From: Abyssibacter sp036156195
Lineage (GTDB): Bacteria > Pseudomonadota > Gammaproteobacteria > Nevskiales > OUC007
Direction: 5' to 3'
NCBI GenBank assembly: GCA_036156195.1
Contig: JAYZUZ010000016.1
Location: 124,001 to 188,000 of the forward strand
Length of the DNA stretch: 64,000 nucleotides
This document shows positions 44,879 to 54,233 of the stretch, piece by piece. The translations under genes were made by a program, and so were the position numbers. The notes beneath the pieces were generated by a model. The model was given only the letters and a program-made list of their open reading frames with translations, did not search any database and was not told where the DNA came from. Within the stretch, counting starts at the first letter, position 1. Each line of letters opens with the position of its first letter.

Positions 44879-46327
44879 TTAAAGCGTGCCGTCCAGGGTC
44901 CAGCCTTCCCACCATGCGGTGGCAGCATCCGGATCAACCGCACCGATGTAATCGGTCTGGTCGAGGAAGCTCGGGATGGCCGTGCTGTTGCTGTTGCCGG
45001 CGTTGTAGGCCGCGTAGTCCGTCGGGGTGACGTTGTTCGCAGCAGCCAGCGTGGCGGCGTACAGGGCGTTCAGCGCCGGGTCATCCGTGCTGACCGGAGC
45101 GGTCTGGATGTTGTTCGTCTGAGCGTTGGCGTCGGTCTCGAACGTGGCGGCGTCACAGATGAACTGGTTGATATCCAGCGCCGGCGGGTTGGCCGTGGCG
45201 TTCTGCTGGGCAGCCATCCCTTCGACTTCCATGCAGACGTCCGGAGTACCCAGCGTGGCGTCTACGTCGATGATCGTGTGGTGGAAGAAGCCACCGGTAC
45301 CGGCCTTCAGGCGGAAACCGGCATCTTCCGGGTCACCATCACAGACGAAGGTGGCGTTGGCAATGGTCGGAATCGACAGCGGGGAGGCCGCACCTTCGGT
45401 GTCGGCTTCGATGCAGTAGTCACCCTCATCAGCCGCCTGGACAGCCAGCAAGTACTGGATGTTGCCGACATAGCCTTCGTCCCAATCCAGCGACTCGTCG
45501 CCGTTGGCCGTCAGCACAACGTACTTGGCATTGACCGAACCACCGTAGAACTCGACGCCATCGTCGAAGTTGCCATGGACCTGGATGTACTCAACCGTCG
45601 TGCCGGAACCTACGCCGACAAAGGAGATGCCGTTGATCTCGTTACCGACAGCGAACTCGAAGCCACCTTCGGCGACGATGACGTAGCGCAGCACGCCGCT
45701 GTCGTCATCGGGCGTGAAGCCACCGGCGAAACCGGACTCGCCTTCCGCGTCGATGTTGCAGGCCGTGCCGGCGGTGCACTGGTTGTGATTGCCGTAGCCA
45801 TGCAGGATCAGACCACCCCATTCCTGGTTGCCGTCGAAGCCCTCGTCTTCAGAGGAGAAGATGATCGGCGCGCTGGCCGTGCCTTCCGCCATGATCTTCG
45901 ACCCGCGCGTGATGATCATGTTGGAGAAGCCTGGCGCGGCGATAATCTGCGTGCCCGGCTCGATTTCCACGGTCACGTTGAGCACAGGGGTAGTGCCGTC
46001 ACCACTTTCCAGGGTGCCTTCGGTCGCGGTCATCCGGCCGTTGCCGTTCCCCACGGTCACGCGGCCATTCATGTACCAGATCGTGTCGGCGGTCAGCGTG
46101 ATGTCAGACGTAACGTTGGCCGGTAGCTGGCAGACGTTATCGCCCTCCGATGTCTGTTGACGCGAAGTCGCAAAATCCGGACAGATCGAGAATGGGTTTT
46201 CGGTCCCGGGACCGCCGCCACCACTGCTTTCCACAACAATCGAGGTTTCATCGCCTTCGGTGCAACCGTGCAAGCCCACAGCGGCTGCGGCGACGGTGCT
46301 CACCAGCAATAGTTTCGAGAACTTCAT
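44879..46327 (-). CDS. large lipoprotein, probable beta-helix, partner of the TonB-dependent receptor
   Basis: 482 residues. The signal peptide ends in GLHGC (C22, a near-lipobox). The mature part is Gly/Asp/Asn-rich with repeated short strands typical of right-handed beta-helices (VTVEIEPGTQIIA, WGGLILHGYG, SGTTVEYIQVHGNFDDGVEF, ESLDWDEGYVGNIQYL). Acidic clusters could bind calcium. Proteins of this kind recur beside large TonB-dependent receptors in marine gammaproteobacteria and Bacteroidetes, but I know no established function. It lies 66 bases downstream of the receptor on the same strand. Confidence 0.8.
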   Translation of the reverse strand: MKFSKLLLVSTVAAAAVGLHGCTEGDETSIVVESSGGGGPGTENPFSICPDFATSRQQTSEGDNVCQLPANVTSDITLTADTIWYMNGRVTVGNGNGRMTATEGTLESGDGTTPVLNVTVEIEPGTQIIAAPGFSNMIITRGSKIMAEGTASAPIIFSSEDEGFDGNQEWGGLILHGYGNHNQCTAGTACNIDAEGESGFAGGFTPDDDSGVLRYVIVAEGGFEFAVGNEINGISFVGVGSGTTVEYIQVHGNFDDGVEFYGGSVNAKYVVLTANGDESLDWDEGYVGNIQYLLAVQAADEGDYCIEADTEGAASPLSIPTIANATFVCDGDPEDAGFRLKAGTGGFFHHTIIDVDATLGTPDVCMEVEGMAAQQNATANPPALDINQFICDAATFETDANAQTNNIQTAPVSTDDPALNALYAATLAAANNVTPTDYAAYNAGNSNSTAIPSFLDQTDYIGAVDPDAATAWWEGWTLDGTL

Positions 46328-46393
46328 AACAACTCCGTCAGTTTCTTTGAGTCACTAGGGGCGTCACACGGGGGTGACAAATCGTGCACTCGG

Positions 46394-49300
46394 TTAAAAA
46401 TTCCAATCGATACCTGCTTCAAGCGTCACGCCCTGCTTGTACTCCTGGAATACTTGCCCGCCCTGCGTAAACTCGACGGTTTCGTCCAGAAGATTTCCTG
46501 CCTTGGCCTTGAAGACCAGGGATTTGGTGAGGAAGGCCTTGTAGTTAAGATCGAGGTCGAACCTCGGCTCCTCCACAACATCCGGCAGATCGCTCAGACC
46601 AACGTCCACGATGGTTTCGCCGGACTGGTTGATCAGCATCGTCAGCTCGTGGCGGATGGTGCCCGCGTAATCGTCGTAGCCAACAGCCAGGTTGAAGGTG
46701 TAGTCGGGCTGCCCCTGAAGCTTGCGGCTCTCCCCACCGTCTAACTCGATCTCGGACTCGATGAGGCTGGCATTGAGTGCTACGAAGATAGAGCGCGACC
46801 CACTGTCGCTGATGTCAAAGTCACGACGACCGTCGAACTCGAGGCCGTAGACATTCGCCTCCTGCCCATTCTCGAAAGTACGGGAGTTACCAGCCGTTCC
46901 TGATGCTTGCAGGAGGACGCGCTCAATCGGGTCTTCGATGATCTTGTAGAAGGCCGCAACGCTGAGACTTTCATCTTCGTCGCCGTACAACTCCCAGCGC
47001 AGATCCAGGTTGGTAACCTCGGAGACCTTCAATGCAGGGTTACCTCGCACTCGGAAGTTGAACTGGTTGTCGTAGAACGTGGCGTTCGAGGTTTCCTTAA
47101 AGTCCGGGCGCGACACCGTACGGCTAGCAGCAAAGCGCAACTGCTGTGCGTCGCCGATCTCCCAGTTGAACGCCAAGCTAGGTAACAGAACATCATCGTC
47201 AATCTCAGAAGGCTCAGGTTTGCCTTCCTCCTGGAGCGAGAATGTGTTGGTACTCTGCTTATAGGCCTCGAAACGTAGACCGAGGATGACCTGATAGACG
47301 CTAGCAAACCGTTGAGAAAACGAACCGTAAACACTGTTCAGATCAAGCTCGGCCTCGTAGCTATCACTGGCCAGTGTCCGATCCGCGAACGCTAACCCTG
47401 TGCTCTGATCGCCCGTGATGTTGTCCAGCGTAATGACATCGCTAACCAGCAGGTTCGGCGAATTCTGGTCGTACTGCGATTCGTTGCCAATGTAGCCATA
47501 GGCATTTGAATCCGAGTCACGCTCGCGATGAATCAGCTGAACCCCTGTTTCGAACGATGCAGCACCCAGGCTGTTGTCGAACAGGTATTCCCAGTCGGTG
47601 GATGCATCGAGATTGTCGTCCGACAAGTCGTCGTAGCGGCGCACCAGCTCCGGCACGATCAAGTCGAACACGCCGTCACCGCCATCGAGATCGAAACGCA
47701 CTTCACGGCGGTCCGGGGCGTAGCGGCGGGCGTTGCTGCCGGTGATCTGCCAGCTGGCCACCAGGCCACCGCCTTGACCCAGCACATGCTCACCCGAGAA
47801 CTGCTGCGACAGGAACTGGCGCTCTTCCCAATCGATGGAGTAGCGGTAGGTCTCGGCGCCGGAATCACCATCGCGGCCACGGGTGACGCGGGTGGCGGCT
47901 TCGGTGGAACGCGAGGCCAGTGTCGTGGACTGGTAGCTGCTGTCACCGGCATTCATGCCCAGCGAGATCAGCGCGCTGGTGTCCACCGTGTTCGAGGCTT
48001 CCTCGAAGGTGAAGTCATCGAACACGCCGCCGTCAGTGGTATAGGTCCGGCTGACACCCTCGGCGCGCTGCCCCCAGTCGTTGCGGTAGTTACCGGCGAC
48101 AAAGAAGCCCATCTCACGGCCGCCGATGTTGAAGAGATTGCCGTAGTTGGCACCGAAGGACACCTTGGGATCCGCCGTGGCGGAGCCCAGGTCCATGTCG
48201 TTCATCAGCTGAACGGCAGCGATCTGGTTCAGCGCCTGGCGCGTGCCGTCGCTAAAGCTGCCTTCGCACTCGGTGCAGTTCAGCAGCGCGGAGATTGCTT
48301 CGACGCCACCGGGGACGTCACGGGAACCATCGTCGAAGCCGAAGGCGTCGTAGTCGCCACTGATCGGGTCGAAGGCCACGTCCTCGCCCGTCAGGCCATC
48401 GGTGTAGCCCAGGCTAAAGGACAGCTTGCCGGCGGCTTCTTCCGGGAAGGTCCGGGTATTGATGACCAGGTTGCCGCCCGTGCTCTCACCCGGCATGCCC
48501 GCGATGAAGGACTTTTTCACGTCCAGCTGCTTGACGATGTTGCTCGGGAATAGATCCAGCGGCACTTCACGCTTGGTCGGGTCTGTGGACGGCAACGTCG
48601 CGCCGTTGAGCGTGGTGGTGATGTAGCGACCACCCAGGCCACGAATGAAGACAAAACGGCTGCTTTGCACCGTGACGCTGGGTACGCGCACCACCGAGGC
48701 GGCGACATCGGAATCGCCGAAGCGCGCCAGCTGCTCGATACCCAGGGTTTCAATGACGTTGACCGAGAACCGCTCGGACTCACCGAACGCGGTCGGGTCG
48801 AAGGAACCCAGCACGAGCACCTCTTCGACATCACCACCGGCTGTGCTGGTTGCACCGTACTGATAGCGCGCCTGCTTGGTCACGCCACTGACGACACGCA
48901 CCTGCTCGCTCTGCGCGCTATCCATGTTCGGATGGGTGATCTGCAGCTCGTAGACGCCGCGCGGCAGCGTCAGCGAAAAGTTGCCGCCGGCATCGGTTTC
49001 GGCTGTTGTGCCGAGCTTGGGCACGGTGATCGTCGCCCCGCCGAGTGCAGACCCATCAAAGGCCACACGCCCCTTGTACGTCCCTTTGGGTGCCGAGGCG
49101 CGGTCTCGCGCGGTCTCGGTGGGGAAGTAGCTTTCGACAAAGTGCTGCGGGTCTTCACCGCTTTGCAGCGTGACGGTGATGTCCACCAGCTGGCCGGCGG
49201 CCGAGCTGAACTTGAAGTCGTGCATGGGCACGCCGCCCAGCAAGATTGCGATCGTGTGAGGCCCGGCATTCAGATCGAAGGTGGCTGACCCACTGGCGTC

Positions 49301-49459
49301 CAGTCTTGCGGTCTGCTCATCGTCCAGCACGACCTCCAGGCCGGTACCTGCGGCACCATCCTCATAGGCGTGAATGACCAACTCGTTAGCCGCGTAAGCA
49401 AAGCCCATGCTCGCGGCCAGAGCCATGGCGACGATTCCTCTTACACCTTGCAGGCTCAT
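46394..49459 (-). CDS. TonB-dependent receptor with N-terminal carboxypeptidase-regulatory-like domain
   Basis: 1021 residues from ATG 49459 (AAGGGG upstream; signal peptide ends near FAYA). An Ig-like CarboxypepD-reg domain (about 105-175: GTYKGRVAFDGSALGG, PRGVYELQI) precedes the plug (VPSVTVQSSRFVFIRGLGGRY, landmarks RGLGGRY and LDVKKSFIAGMPGESTGG) and the beta-barrel to the terminal aromatic (IDWNF). It imports a large or scarce solute using TonB; the substrate is unknown. The barrel part (about 46394-47600) looks less GC-rich than the 5' part. The lipoprotein and a full TonB2 module follow. Confidence 0.93.
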   Translation of the reverse strand: MSLQGVRGIVAMALAASMGFAYAANELVIHAYEDGAAGTGLEVVLDDEQTARLDASGSATFDLNAGPHTIAILLGGVPMHDFKFSSAAGQLVDITVTLQSGEDPQHFVESYFPTETARDRASAPKGTYKGRVAFDGSALGGATITVPKLGTTAETDAGGNFSLTLPRGVYELQITHPNMDSAQSEQVRVVSGVTKQARYQYGATSTAGGDVEEVLVLGSFDPTAFGESERFSVNVIETLGIEQLARFGDSDVAASVVRVPSVTVQSSRFVFIRGLGGRYITTTLNGATLPSTDPTKREVPLDLFPSNIVKQLDVKKSFIAGMPGESTGGNLVINTRTFPEEAAGKLSFSLGYTDGLTGEDVAFDPISGDYDAFGFDDGSRDVPGGVEAISALLNCTECEGSFSDGTRQALNQIAAVQLMNDMDLGSATADPKVSFGANYGNLFNIGGREMGFFVAGNYRNDWGQRAEGVSRTYTTDGGVFDDFTFEEASNTVDTSALISLGMNAGDSSYQSTTLASRSTEAATRVTRGRDGDSGAETYRYSIDWEERQFLSQQFSGEHVLGQGGGLVASWQITGSNARRYAPDRREVRFDLDGGDGVFDLIVPELVRRYDDLSDDNLDASTDWEYLFDNSLGAASFETGVQLIHRERDSDSNAYGYIGNESQYDQNSPNLLVSDVITLDNITGDQSTGLAFADRTLASDSYEAELDLNSVYGSFSQRFASVYQVILGLRFEAYKQSTNTFSLQEEGKPEPSEIDDDVLLPSLAFNWEIGDAQQLRFAASRTVSRPDFKETSNATFYDNQFNFRVRGNPALKVSEVTNLDLRWELYGDEDESLSVAAFYKIIEDPIERVLLQASGTAGNSRTFENGQEANVYGLEFDGRRDFDISDSGSRSIFVALNASLIESEIELDGGESRKLQGQPDYTFNLAVGYDDYAGTIRHELTMLINQSGETIVDVGLSDLPDVVEEPRFDLDLNYKAFLTKSLVFKAKAGNLLDETVEFTQGGQVFQEYKQGVTLEAGIDWNF

Positions 49460-49836
49460 CCCGACCCCTTCACTCGTAAGAATTGACACGGCACAACCGC
49501 CATACACAACCGGTGGCGGCTGACCGTTTCTGAAATTGGTGCGGCTCGATGACGAGTGGCCTGGATGGCCCCGGATGAACCCGGTCTCGTCGCTCGAGCC
49601 ATTCGGGGACTGGTGCCGCAAACCCTGCGGCCCTGCTTCCCTCTGACCCCCGACTCGGCGGCAGAGACTAAGAGTGGAATTTGACGGTCGTGTGACAGTG
49701 GATGACTGGGCCGGGTCGCAGCGCGTTCACGCCAGGCTGCTTGGTCATGGATTGTTCAAACGCTGCGCGGCTTGCATCCAACTGCCCGCGGCGTTCGAAT
49801 TCAGATCTGCGCTGGACAATCAGGAGGCTGCGACGC
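49460..49836. other. divergent intergenic region, no gene supported
   Basis: 377 bases lie between the divergent receptor gene and the DUF1295 gene. Open frames here lack coding character and signals. The region must hold promoters for both directions, but I could not identify convincing -35/-10 pairs or a Fur-type box. AGGAGG at 49822-49827 is the SD for the DUF1295 GTG start. Confidence 0.6.
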
Positions 49837-50625
49837 GTGATCACGACTTATCTCATTGGTTTGGCCGCAATCACGGCCGTGCTCACCGCGACTTGGGTGC
49901 TCCAACTCAAGACACGCAATGCGGGGCATGTGGATATCACCTGGTCGTTTTCGCTGGGCCTGGCGGCGGTCATCTACGCGCTGCTGGCTGATGGCGAGAC
50001 TGTGATGCGCCTGCTCGCGGGAGTCTTGGGACTGGTCTGGTCCGCACGCCTTGGCGGCTATCTCTATTTAAGAAATGTGGGCGCACCTGAAGACAGTCGC
50101 TACACCGCCCTCCGGGAGAAATGGGGGCAGGCACAAGACCGCAACATGCTGCTGTTCTATCTGTTCCAGGGCGTGATGGCCTGGGTGCTTTCCCTGCCCT
50201 TTCTGGTTGTGGCCTATCAGCAGGCGGTGGTCGCGGCGCCCCTGCTGGTGCTGGGTGTGGTGATCTGGGGCATCTCGGTGCTGGGCGAGGCGCTGGCCGA
50301 CTACCAGCTCATGGCCTTTAAGGCCGACCCCGCGAATCGCGGCAAGGTGTGCCGCCAAGGGCTTTGGTACTACTCCCGGCACCCGAATTACTTCTTTGAG
50401 TCACTGCACTGGGTGGCGTACATCCCGTTGGCGCTGGGCAGCTCGCTGTGGTGGCTGACCCTGATCAGCCCGCTGCTCATGGCCTGGCTGCTGCTCAAGG
50501 TGTCGGGCGTGCCTGGCGTTGAGACACCGGAGGGCAAGCGCAAGCGCGAGGGCTACGACGAGTACGTCCGCACCACCAGTTCCTTTATCCCCTGGCCGCC
50601 CAAGGCCAACAAGCACAAGGTTTGA
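49837..50625 (+). CDS. DUF1295 membrane protein (steroid 5-alpha-reductase-like)
   Basis: 262 residues from GTG 49837, chosen for AGGAGG nine bases upstream and the hydrophobic start (ITTYLIGLAAITAV). About six to seven membrane helices are visible. GLWYYSRHPNYFFE and the C-terminal EGYDEYVRTTSSFIPWPP match DUF1295 and isoprenylcysteine-methyltransferase/steroid-reductase-type signatures, which suggest an NADPH-binding reductase. A CFA-family methyltransferase starts two bases after it, so a lipid substrate altered by both is plausible. Confidence 0.87.
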   Translation: MITTYLIGLAAITAVLTATWVLQLKTRNAGHVDITWSFSLGLAAVIYALLADGETVMRLLAGVLGLVWSARLGGYLYLRNVGAPEDSRYTALREKWGQAQDRNMLLFYLFQGVMAWVLSLPFLVVAYQQAVVAAPLLVLGVVIWGISVLGEALADYQLMAFKADPANRGKVCRQGLWYYSRHPNYFFESLHWVAYIPLALGSSLWWLTLISPLLMAWLLLKVSGVPGVETPEGKRKREGYDEYVRTTSSFIPWPPKANKHKV

Positions 50626-50627
50626 AC

Positions 50628-51728
50628 ATGTTGTCACCTATCGAACTCTGCGAACGTGGACTGGTGCCCGACGTGCTGGCCCGTGCCGGCATGCGCCGGC
50701 TGATCCAGCAGCGGCTGGACAGCGAGGAAGCGTCGAACCCCGAAGCACGCTCCGAAGCCATTCGCCAGCTGGTCACGGACTGGTCGCAAGGCGCAATTGC
50801 CGAGGACACCGACGCCGCCAATGCCCAGCACTACGAGGTGCCCGCCGAGTTTTTCTATCGCTCGCTGGGCGAGCGGTTGAAGTACAGCTGCTGCTACTAC
50901 CCACAGGGCAACGAGACACTGGAGCAGGCCGAGGACGCGATGTTGGCGCTCTACGCCGAGCGGGCTCAGCTGGAGGACGGCATGCGCGTGCTCGACATTG
51001 GCTGCGGCTGGGGCTCGCTCACCCTTTGGATGGCGGAGCAGTATCCAAACATGGAAATTGTTTCGGTCTCGAACTCGCATGGGCAACGCCAGTTCATTGA
51101 ACACCAGGCGGCCGAGCGCGGATTCGAGAACATTCACGTCATCACCTGCGACATCAACGCCTTCGACCCGGCCGATCACGACGAGGCCGCGCCCTTCGAC
51201 CGTGCGCTGTCCATCGAGATGTTCGAGCACATGCGCAACTACCGGGAGCTGCTGCGTCGCATCAGTGGCTGGCTCAAACCCGAGGGTTTGCTGTTCGTGC
51301 ATATCTTTGCCCATCCGCATCTGGCCTATCCCTATGAGGATCGGGGCGACAAGGACTGGATGACCCGGTACTTCTTCACCGGCGGGGTCATGCCGTCGCA
51401 GCACCTGCTCATGCACTTCCAGGAGCACATGCAGATCGCCGACCACTGGTGGGTGGGCGGCCAGCATTACGAGCGGACCTCCAACCAGTGGCTGGAGCGA
51501 ATGGATGCCGAGCGCGACAGCATTCTGCCGCTGTTCGAGCGCGCCTATGGCAGCGCCCGCGAAGGCCGGATCTGGTTCCAGCGCTGGCGCATGTTCTACA
51601 TGGCCGTCGCCGAGTTCTTCGGCTACCGCGAGGGCCGGGAATGGGGCGTAGGCCACTACCTGTTCCGGCCGCGTGCGGTGTCTGGGCAGGCGACCGGCGA
51701 GACCCACACCGACGCGCAGGCTGCCTGA
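50628..51728 (+). CDS. CFA-family SAM methyltransferase, coclaurine N-methyltransferase-like
   Basis: 366 residues. The SAM motif VLDIGCGWGS is at 121-130, and YSCCYYPQG before it is typical of the cyclopropane-synthase superfamily. From 195 on it follows plant coclaurine N-methyltransferases and their bacterial relatives more than Cfa: IEMFEHM (E197, E200, H201), LFVHIFAHP, DWMTRYFFTGGVMPS, WWVGGQHYERTSNQW. Bacterial members have no settled function. It lies between the DUF1295 and an exported-protein gene, overlapping the latter as TGATG. Confidence 0.87.
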   Translation: MLSPIELCERGLVPDVLARAGMRRLIQQRLDSEEASNPEARSEAIRQLVTDWSQGAIAEDTDAANAQHYEVPAEFFYRSLGERLKYSCCYYPQGNETLEQAEDAMLALYAERAQLEDGMRVLDIGCGWGSLTLWMAEQYPNMEIVSVSNSHGQRQFIEHQAAERGFENIHVITCDINAFDPADHDEAAPFDRALSIEMFEHMRNYRELLRRISGWLKPEGLLFVHIFAHPHLAYPYEDRGDKDWMTRYFFTGGVMPSQHLLMHFQEHMQIADHWWVGGQHYERTSNQWLERMDAERDSILPLFERAYGSAREGRIWFQRWRMFYMAVAEFFGYREGREWGVGHYLFRPRAVSGQATGETHTDAQAA

Positions 51729-52513
51729 TGACTCTGCGTCCACTGGCCCTGTGCATCTGCCTGCTGGCCGTTGTCACCGGGCCAGCGCTAGCGGACACAC
51801 GCAGTTTTTTCGGTTACGGCTATACGCTGGAGGGTGGAGAGTTCCGTTACGTCGAACATCACCAGCAAGAGGTGGACGGCTCGGGGACCGTCACCGACTG
51901 GCGCGTGGACTTCTGGGATGCCGATGGCCAGCACATCGCCGAAAAAACGTTTGATATCGGTGAAGAGCCCGCCATTCCGGGCTACGACTTCCACATGATT
52001 CGAACCGGCTACCGCGAGGGTATTCGCAACACCGGTGGCGAATCGATCACCCTCTACCGGCGCAAGCCGGGCGACGCGTCGGAATCCACCACCACGCTCA
52101 AGCCGCGCACGCTCGCCTGTGCAGACTCGGGTTTTGACCATTTTGTGCGCGAGCACTGGGAAGCCCTCACGGCCGGAGAGCGGATCAAGTTTCAGTTCAT
52201 CGCAGCGGGCCGACTAGACGCCTACAACTTCAAGGCCGAGCGGATCGGTGAGTCCAGTTTCGAGGGGCGTCCCAGCATCCAGGTCAAAGTGGCCCTGGAC
52301 TCGCTGCTGGGCGTGTTTGTTGACCCGCTCATCGTGGAGTACGACCAGGACACCCGGCAGCTCAAACAGTACCGCGGCATCGGCAACATGCAGCGCACCA
52401 ACGGCAAGGTCTATCCGGTCCGGGTGAGCTACTACAGCCAGCCCCCACAGGAAGCCGCAGCCGCTGTGGACGCGGCGCTGGCCGCTCAGCCGGCCGGACA
52501 CCACGACCACTGA
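51728..52513 (+). CDS. exported protein of unknown family in the DUF1295/methyltransferase operon
   Basis: 261 residues from ATG 51728 (TGATG overlap), with a signal peptide ending near PALA|DTR. The mature part is beta-rich, with DHFVREHWEAL and RLDAYNFKAERIG segments and a His-rich end (GHHDH). It resembles periplasmic lipid-handling proteins only in general form. Operon position suggests it serves transport or sensing of the modified lipid; this is inference. Confidence 0.8.
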   Translation: MTLRPLALCICLLAVVTGPALADTRSFFGYGYTLEGGEFRYVEHHQQEVDGSGTVTDWRVDFWDADGQHIAEKTFDIGEEPAIPGYDFHMIRTGYREGIRNTGGESITLYRRKPGDASESTTTLKPRTLACADSGFDHFVREHWEALTAGERIKFQFIAAGRLDAYNFKAERIGESSFEGRPSIQVKVALDSLLGVFVDPLIVEYDQDTRQLKQYRGIGNMQRTNGKVYPVRVSYYSQPPQEAAAAVDAALAAQPAGHHDH

Positions 52514-52567
52514 CCACCGGCATGGCGATTGCGAGACCGGCGGGGACATTCTCCGCCGTACCGACCG

Positions 52568-54163
52568 ATGCCCTCTCGCCCTATTCGCCTGTGCCTGCCC
52601 CTCTGCGCCCTGCTGCTCGTGGCCTGCGGGCCATCCTCCCCGGCTGGCGAATCCAGCGCTACGATCGAGCCCGTCCCGTTTGAACTGCTAGAAGCCCGCA
52701 TTGAAGACATCCAGGCGGCCTGGCGGGGGGATCAGGTGGATGCCGACGGCGAGCCGCTGAGCTGTGTCGATCTAGCGCAGCGCTATTTGCAGCGCATCGA
52801 TTCCCTGGACAGCAGCGCGGACACAGGGCTGCCCATCAACAGCATGGTCAGCATCAACCCGCAGTGGCAATCCCAGGCCGAAGCGCTGGATCACGCCTAT
52901 GCAGCAGCCGGCCCAGTCGGGCCGCTGCACTGTGTCCCGGTGATCCTCAAGGACTTGTACGACACCGACGATTTTCCGACCACCGCTTCATCCCTGGCAC
53001 TCGCAGGCTCCCAGCCGCCGGATGACGCCTTTACGGTGGCACGCCTTCGAGCGGCCGGCGCCCTGATTCTGGGCAAGGCGGGCATGAGCGAATACGCCTA
53101 CTGGACGCAAAGTTTTAACAGCGTCAGCCAGCGCATCGGCCTGCCCTATGACACCGGCCTGGATGCTGGCGGTTCCAGTGGCGGCACGGCTGCCGCCATT
53201 GCCGCCAACTTCGGCGCCATCGGCACCGGCTCCGATACCTGTGCGTCGATCCGCCTGCCGCCGGCCAACAACAGCCTGGTTGGCGTGCGGTCCACCGTGG
53301 GGCTGGTATCGCAGGATGGCCTGGTCCCGCTGTCGCACACCATGGATGTGGGCGGCCCGATCACACGCAGCGTGCACGACGCCGCCCTAATGCTAGATGC
53401 CATGGCCGGGGCAGACCCTGCCGATCCGCGCACCCAGGTGCCCGATCGCTATCAGCCCGCGAGCTATGTCGATGCGCTGGATGCCCAAGGGCTGGCAGGC
53501 CGGCGCATTGGTGTGCTGCGCAGCTATGGAGGCACCGATGCATTTGGGGACGATGCTGACATCAACGCCGTGATGGAGCAGGCGCTCACCGATCTTGCCG
53601 CGCTGGGCGCGGAGATCGTCGATCCGGTGGAGCTGCCCGACTTTGTCGACATTTCCAAGACGCTCATCGTGCAGGAATTTGCCGACCACCTGGATGAGTA
53701 TCTCGCCAGTTTCGATGCCCCACGCGCGAACACTGAAGAAGTGTTTGCCAGCGGCCTGGTTCACCCCTTCATCGAGGCACTGGTGGGTGCCAGCCTGCTG
53801 CTGCGCGACACCAGTTCAACGCGCTATCAGGACCTGCTGGCCCAGCGCGAAGCCGTGCGCGACTACGTCGAGGCCCAGCTCGACAACCTGAGCCTGGACG
53901 CCCTGGTGTACCCACCGGTCCAGAATGCGGCCCAGCCCACTGGCCAGGCCCAAACCGACAACTGCGCGTTTGGCAGCACCACGGCCATGCCGTCCATCGT
54001 GGTGCCAGCCGGCTTCACGGGCGACACGCCAGCCCGGCCGGTCGGAATCGAGTTCTTCGGCCGACGCTGGGATGAAGCGACGCTGTTCACACTGGCCTAC
54101 GCCTACGAGCAAGCCACCTTGCACCGCCGGCGACCCGCGTTGCCAGGCGACCCGGCACCCTGA
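52568..54163 (+). CDS. lipoprotein amidase (amidase-signature family)
   Basis: 531 residues from ATG 52568, giving a lipobox LVAC (C20). K128 in VILKDLYD, S203 in AGGSSGG and S227 in DTCASIRLP form the Ser-cisSer-Lys triad with the expected 24-residue spacing. The family hydrolyses amides; here the enzyme should be periplasmic or surface-anchored. It resembles peptide-amidase-like exported members. The lysyl-oxidase-like gene starts 70 bases later. Confidence 0.88.
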   Translation: MPSRPIRLCLPLCALLLVACGPSSPAGESSATIEPVPFELLEARIEDIQAAWRGDQVDADGEPLSCVDLAQRYLQRIDSLDSSADTGLPINSMVSINPQWQSQAEALDHAYAAAGPVGPLHCVPVILKDLYDTDDFPTTASSLALAGSQPPDDAFTVARLRAAGALILGKAGMSEYAYWTQSFNSVSQRIGLPYDTGLDAGGSSGGTAAAIAANFGAIGTGSDTCASIRLPPANNSLVGVRSTVGLVSQDGLVPLSHTMDVGGPITRSVHDAALMLDAMAGADPADPRTQVPDRYQPASYVDALDAQGLAGRRIGVLRSYGGTDAFGDDADINAVMEQALTDLAALGAEIVDPVELPDFVDISKTLIVQEFADHLDEYLASFDAPRANTEEVFASGLVHPFIEALVGASLLLRDTSSTRYQDLLAQREAVRDYVEAQLDNLSLDALVYPPVQNAAQPTGQAQTDNCAFGSTTAMPSIVVPAGFTGDTPARPVGIEFFGRRWDEATLFTLAYAYEQATLHRRRPALPGDPAP

Positions 54164-54233
54164 AGCCACGCGCTGGCACAGCCGTTGCAGCGGCGTATCA
54201 GGCCACCATCCAGCCTGTTCAGGGAGTGAACTG

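Noticed and set aside
45278..46126. Plus-strand frame opposite the receptor-partner lipoprotein
   Set aside because: Shadow of a lipoprotein gene with signal peptide and beta-helix pattern; no independent support.
52529..52567. Upstream ATG for the lipoprotein amidase
   Set aside because: It would put 13 charged residues before the signal peptide; ATG 52568 gives a clean lipoprotein signal.
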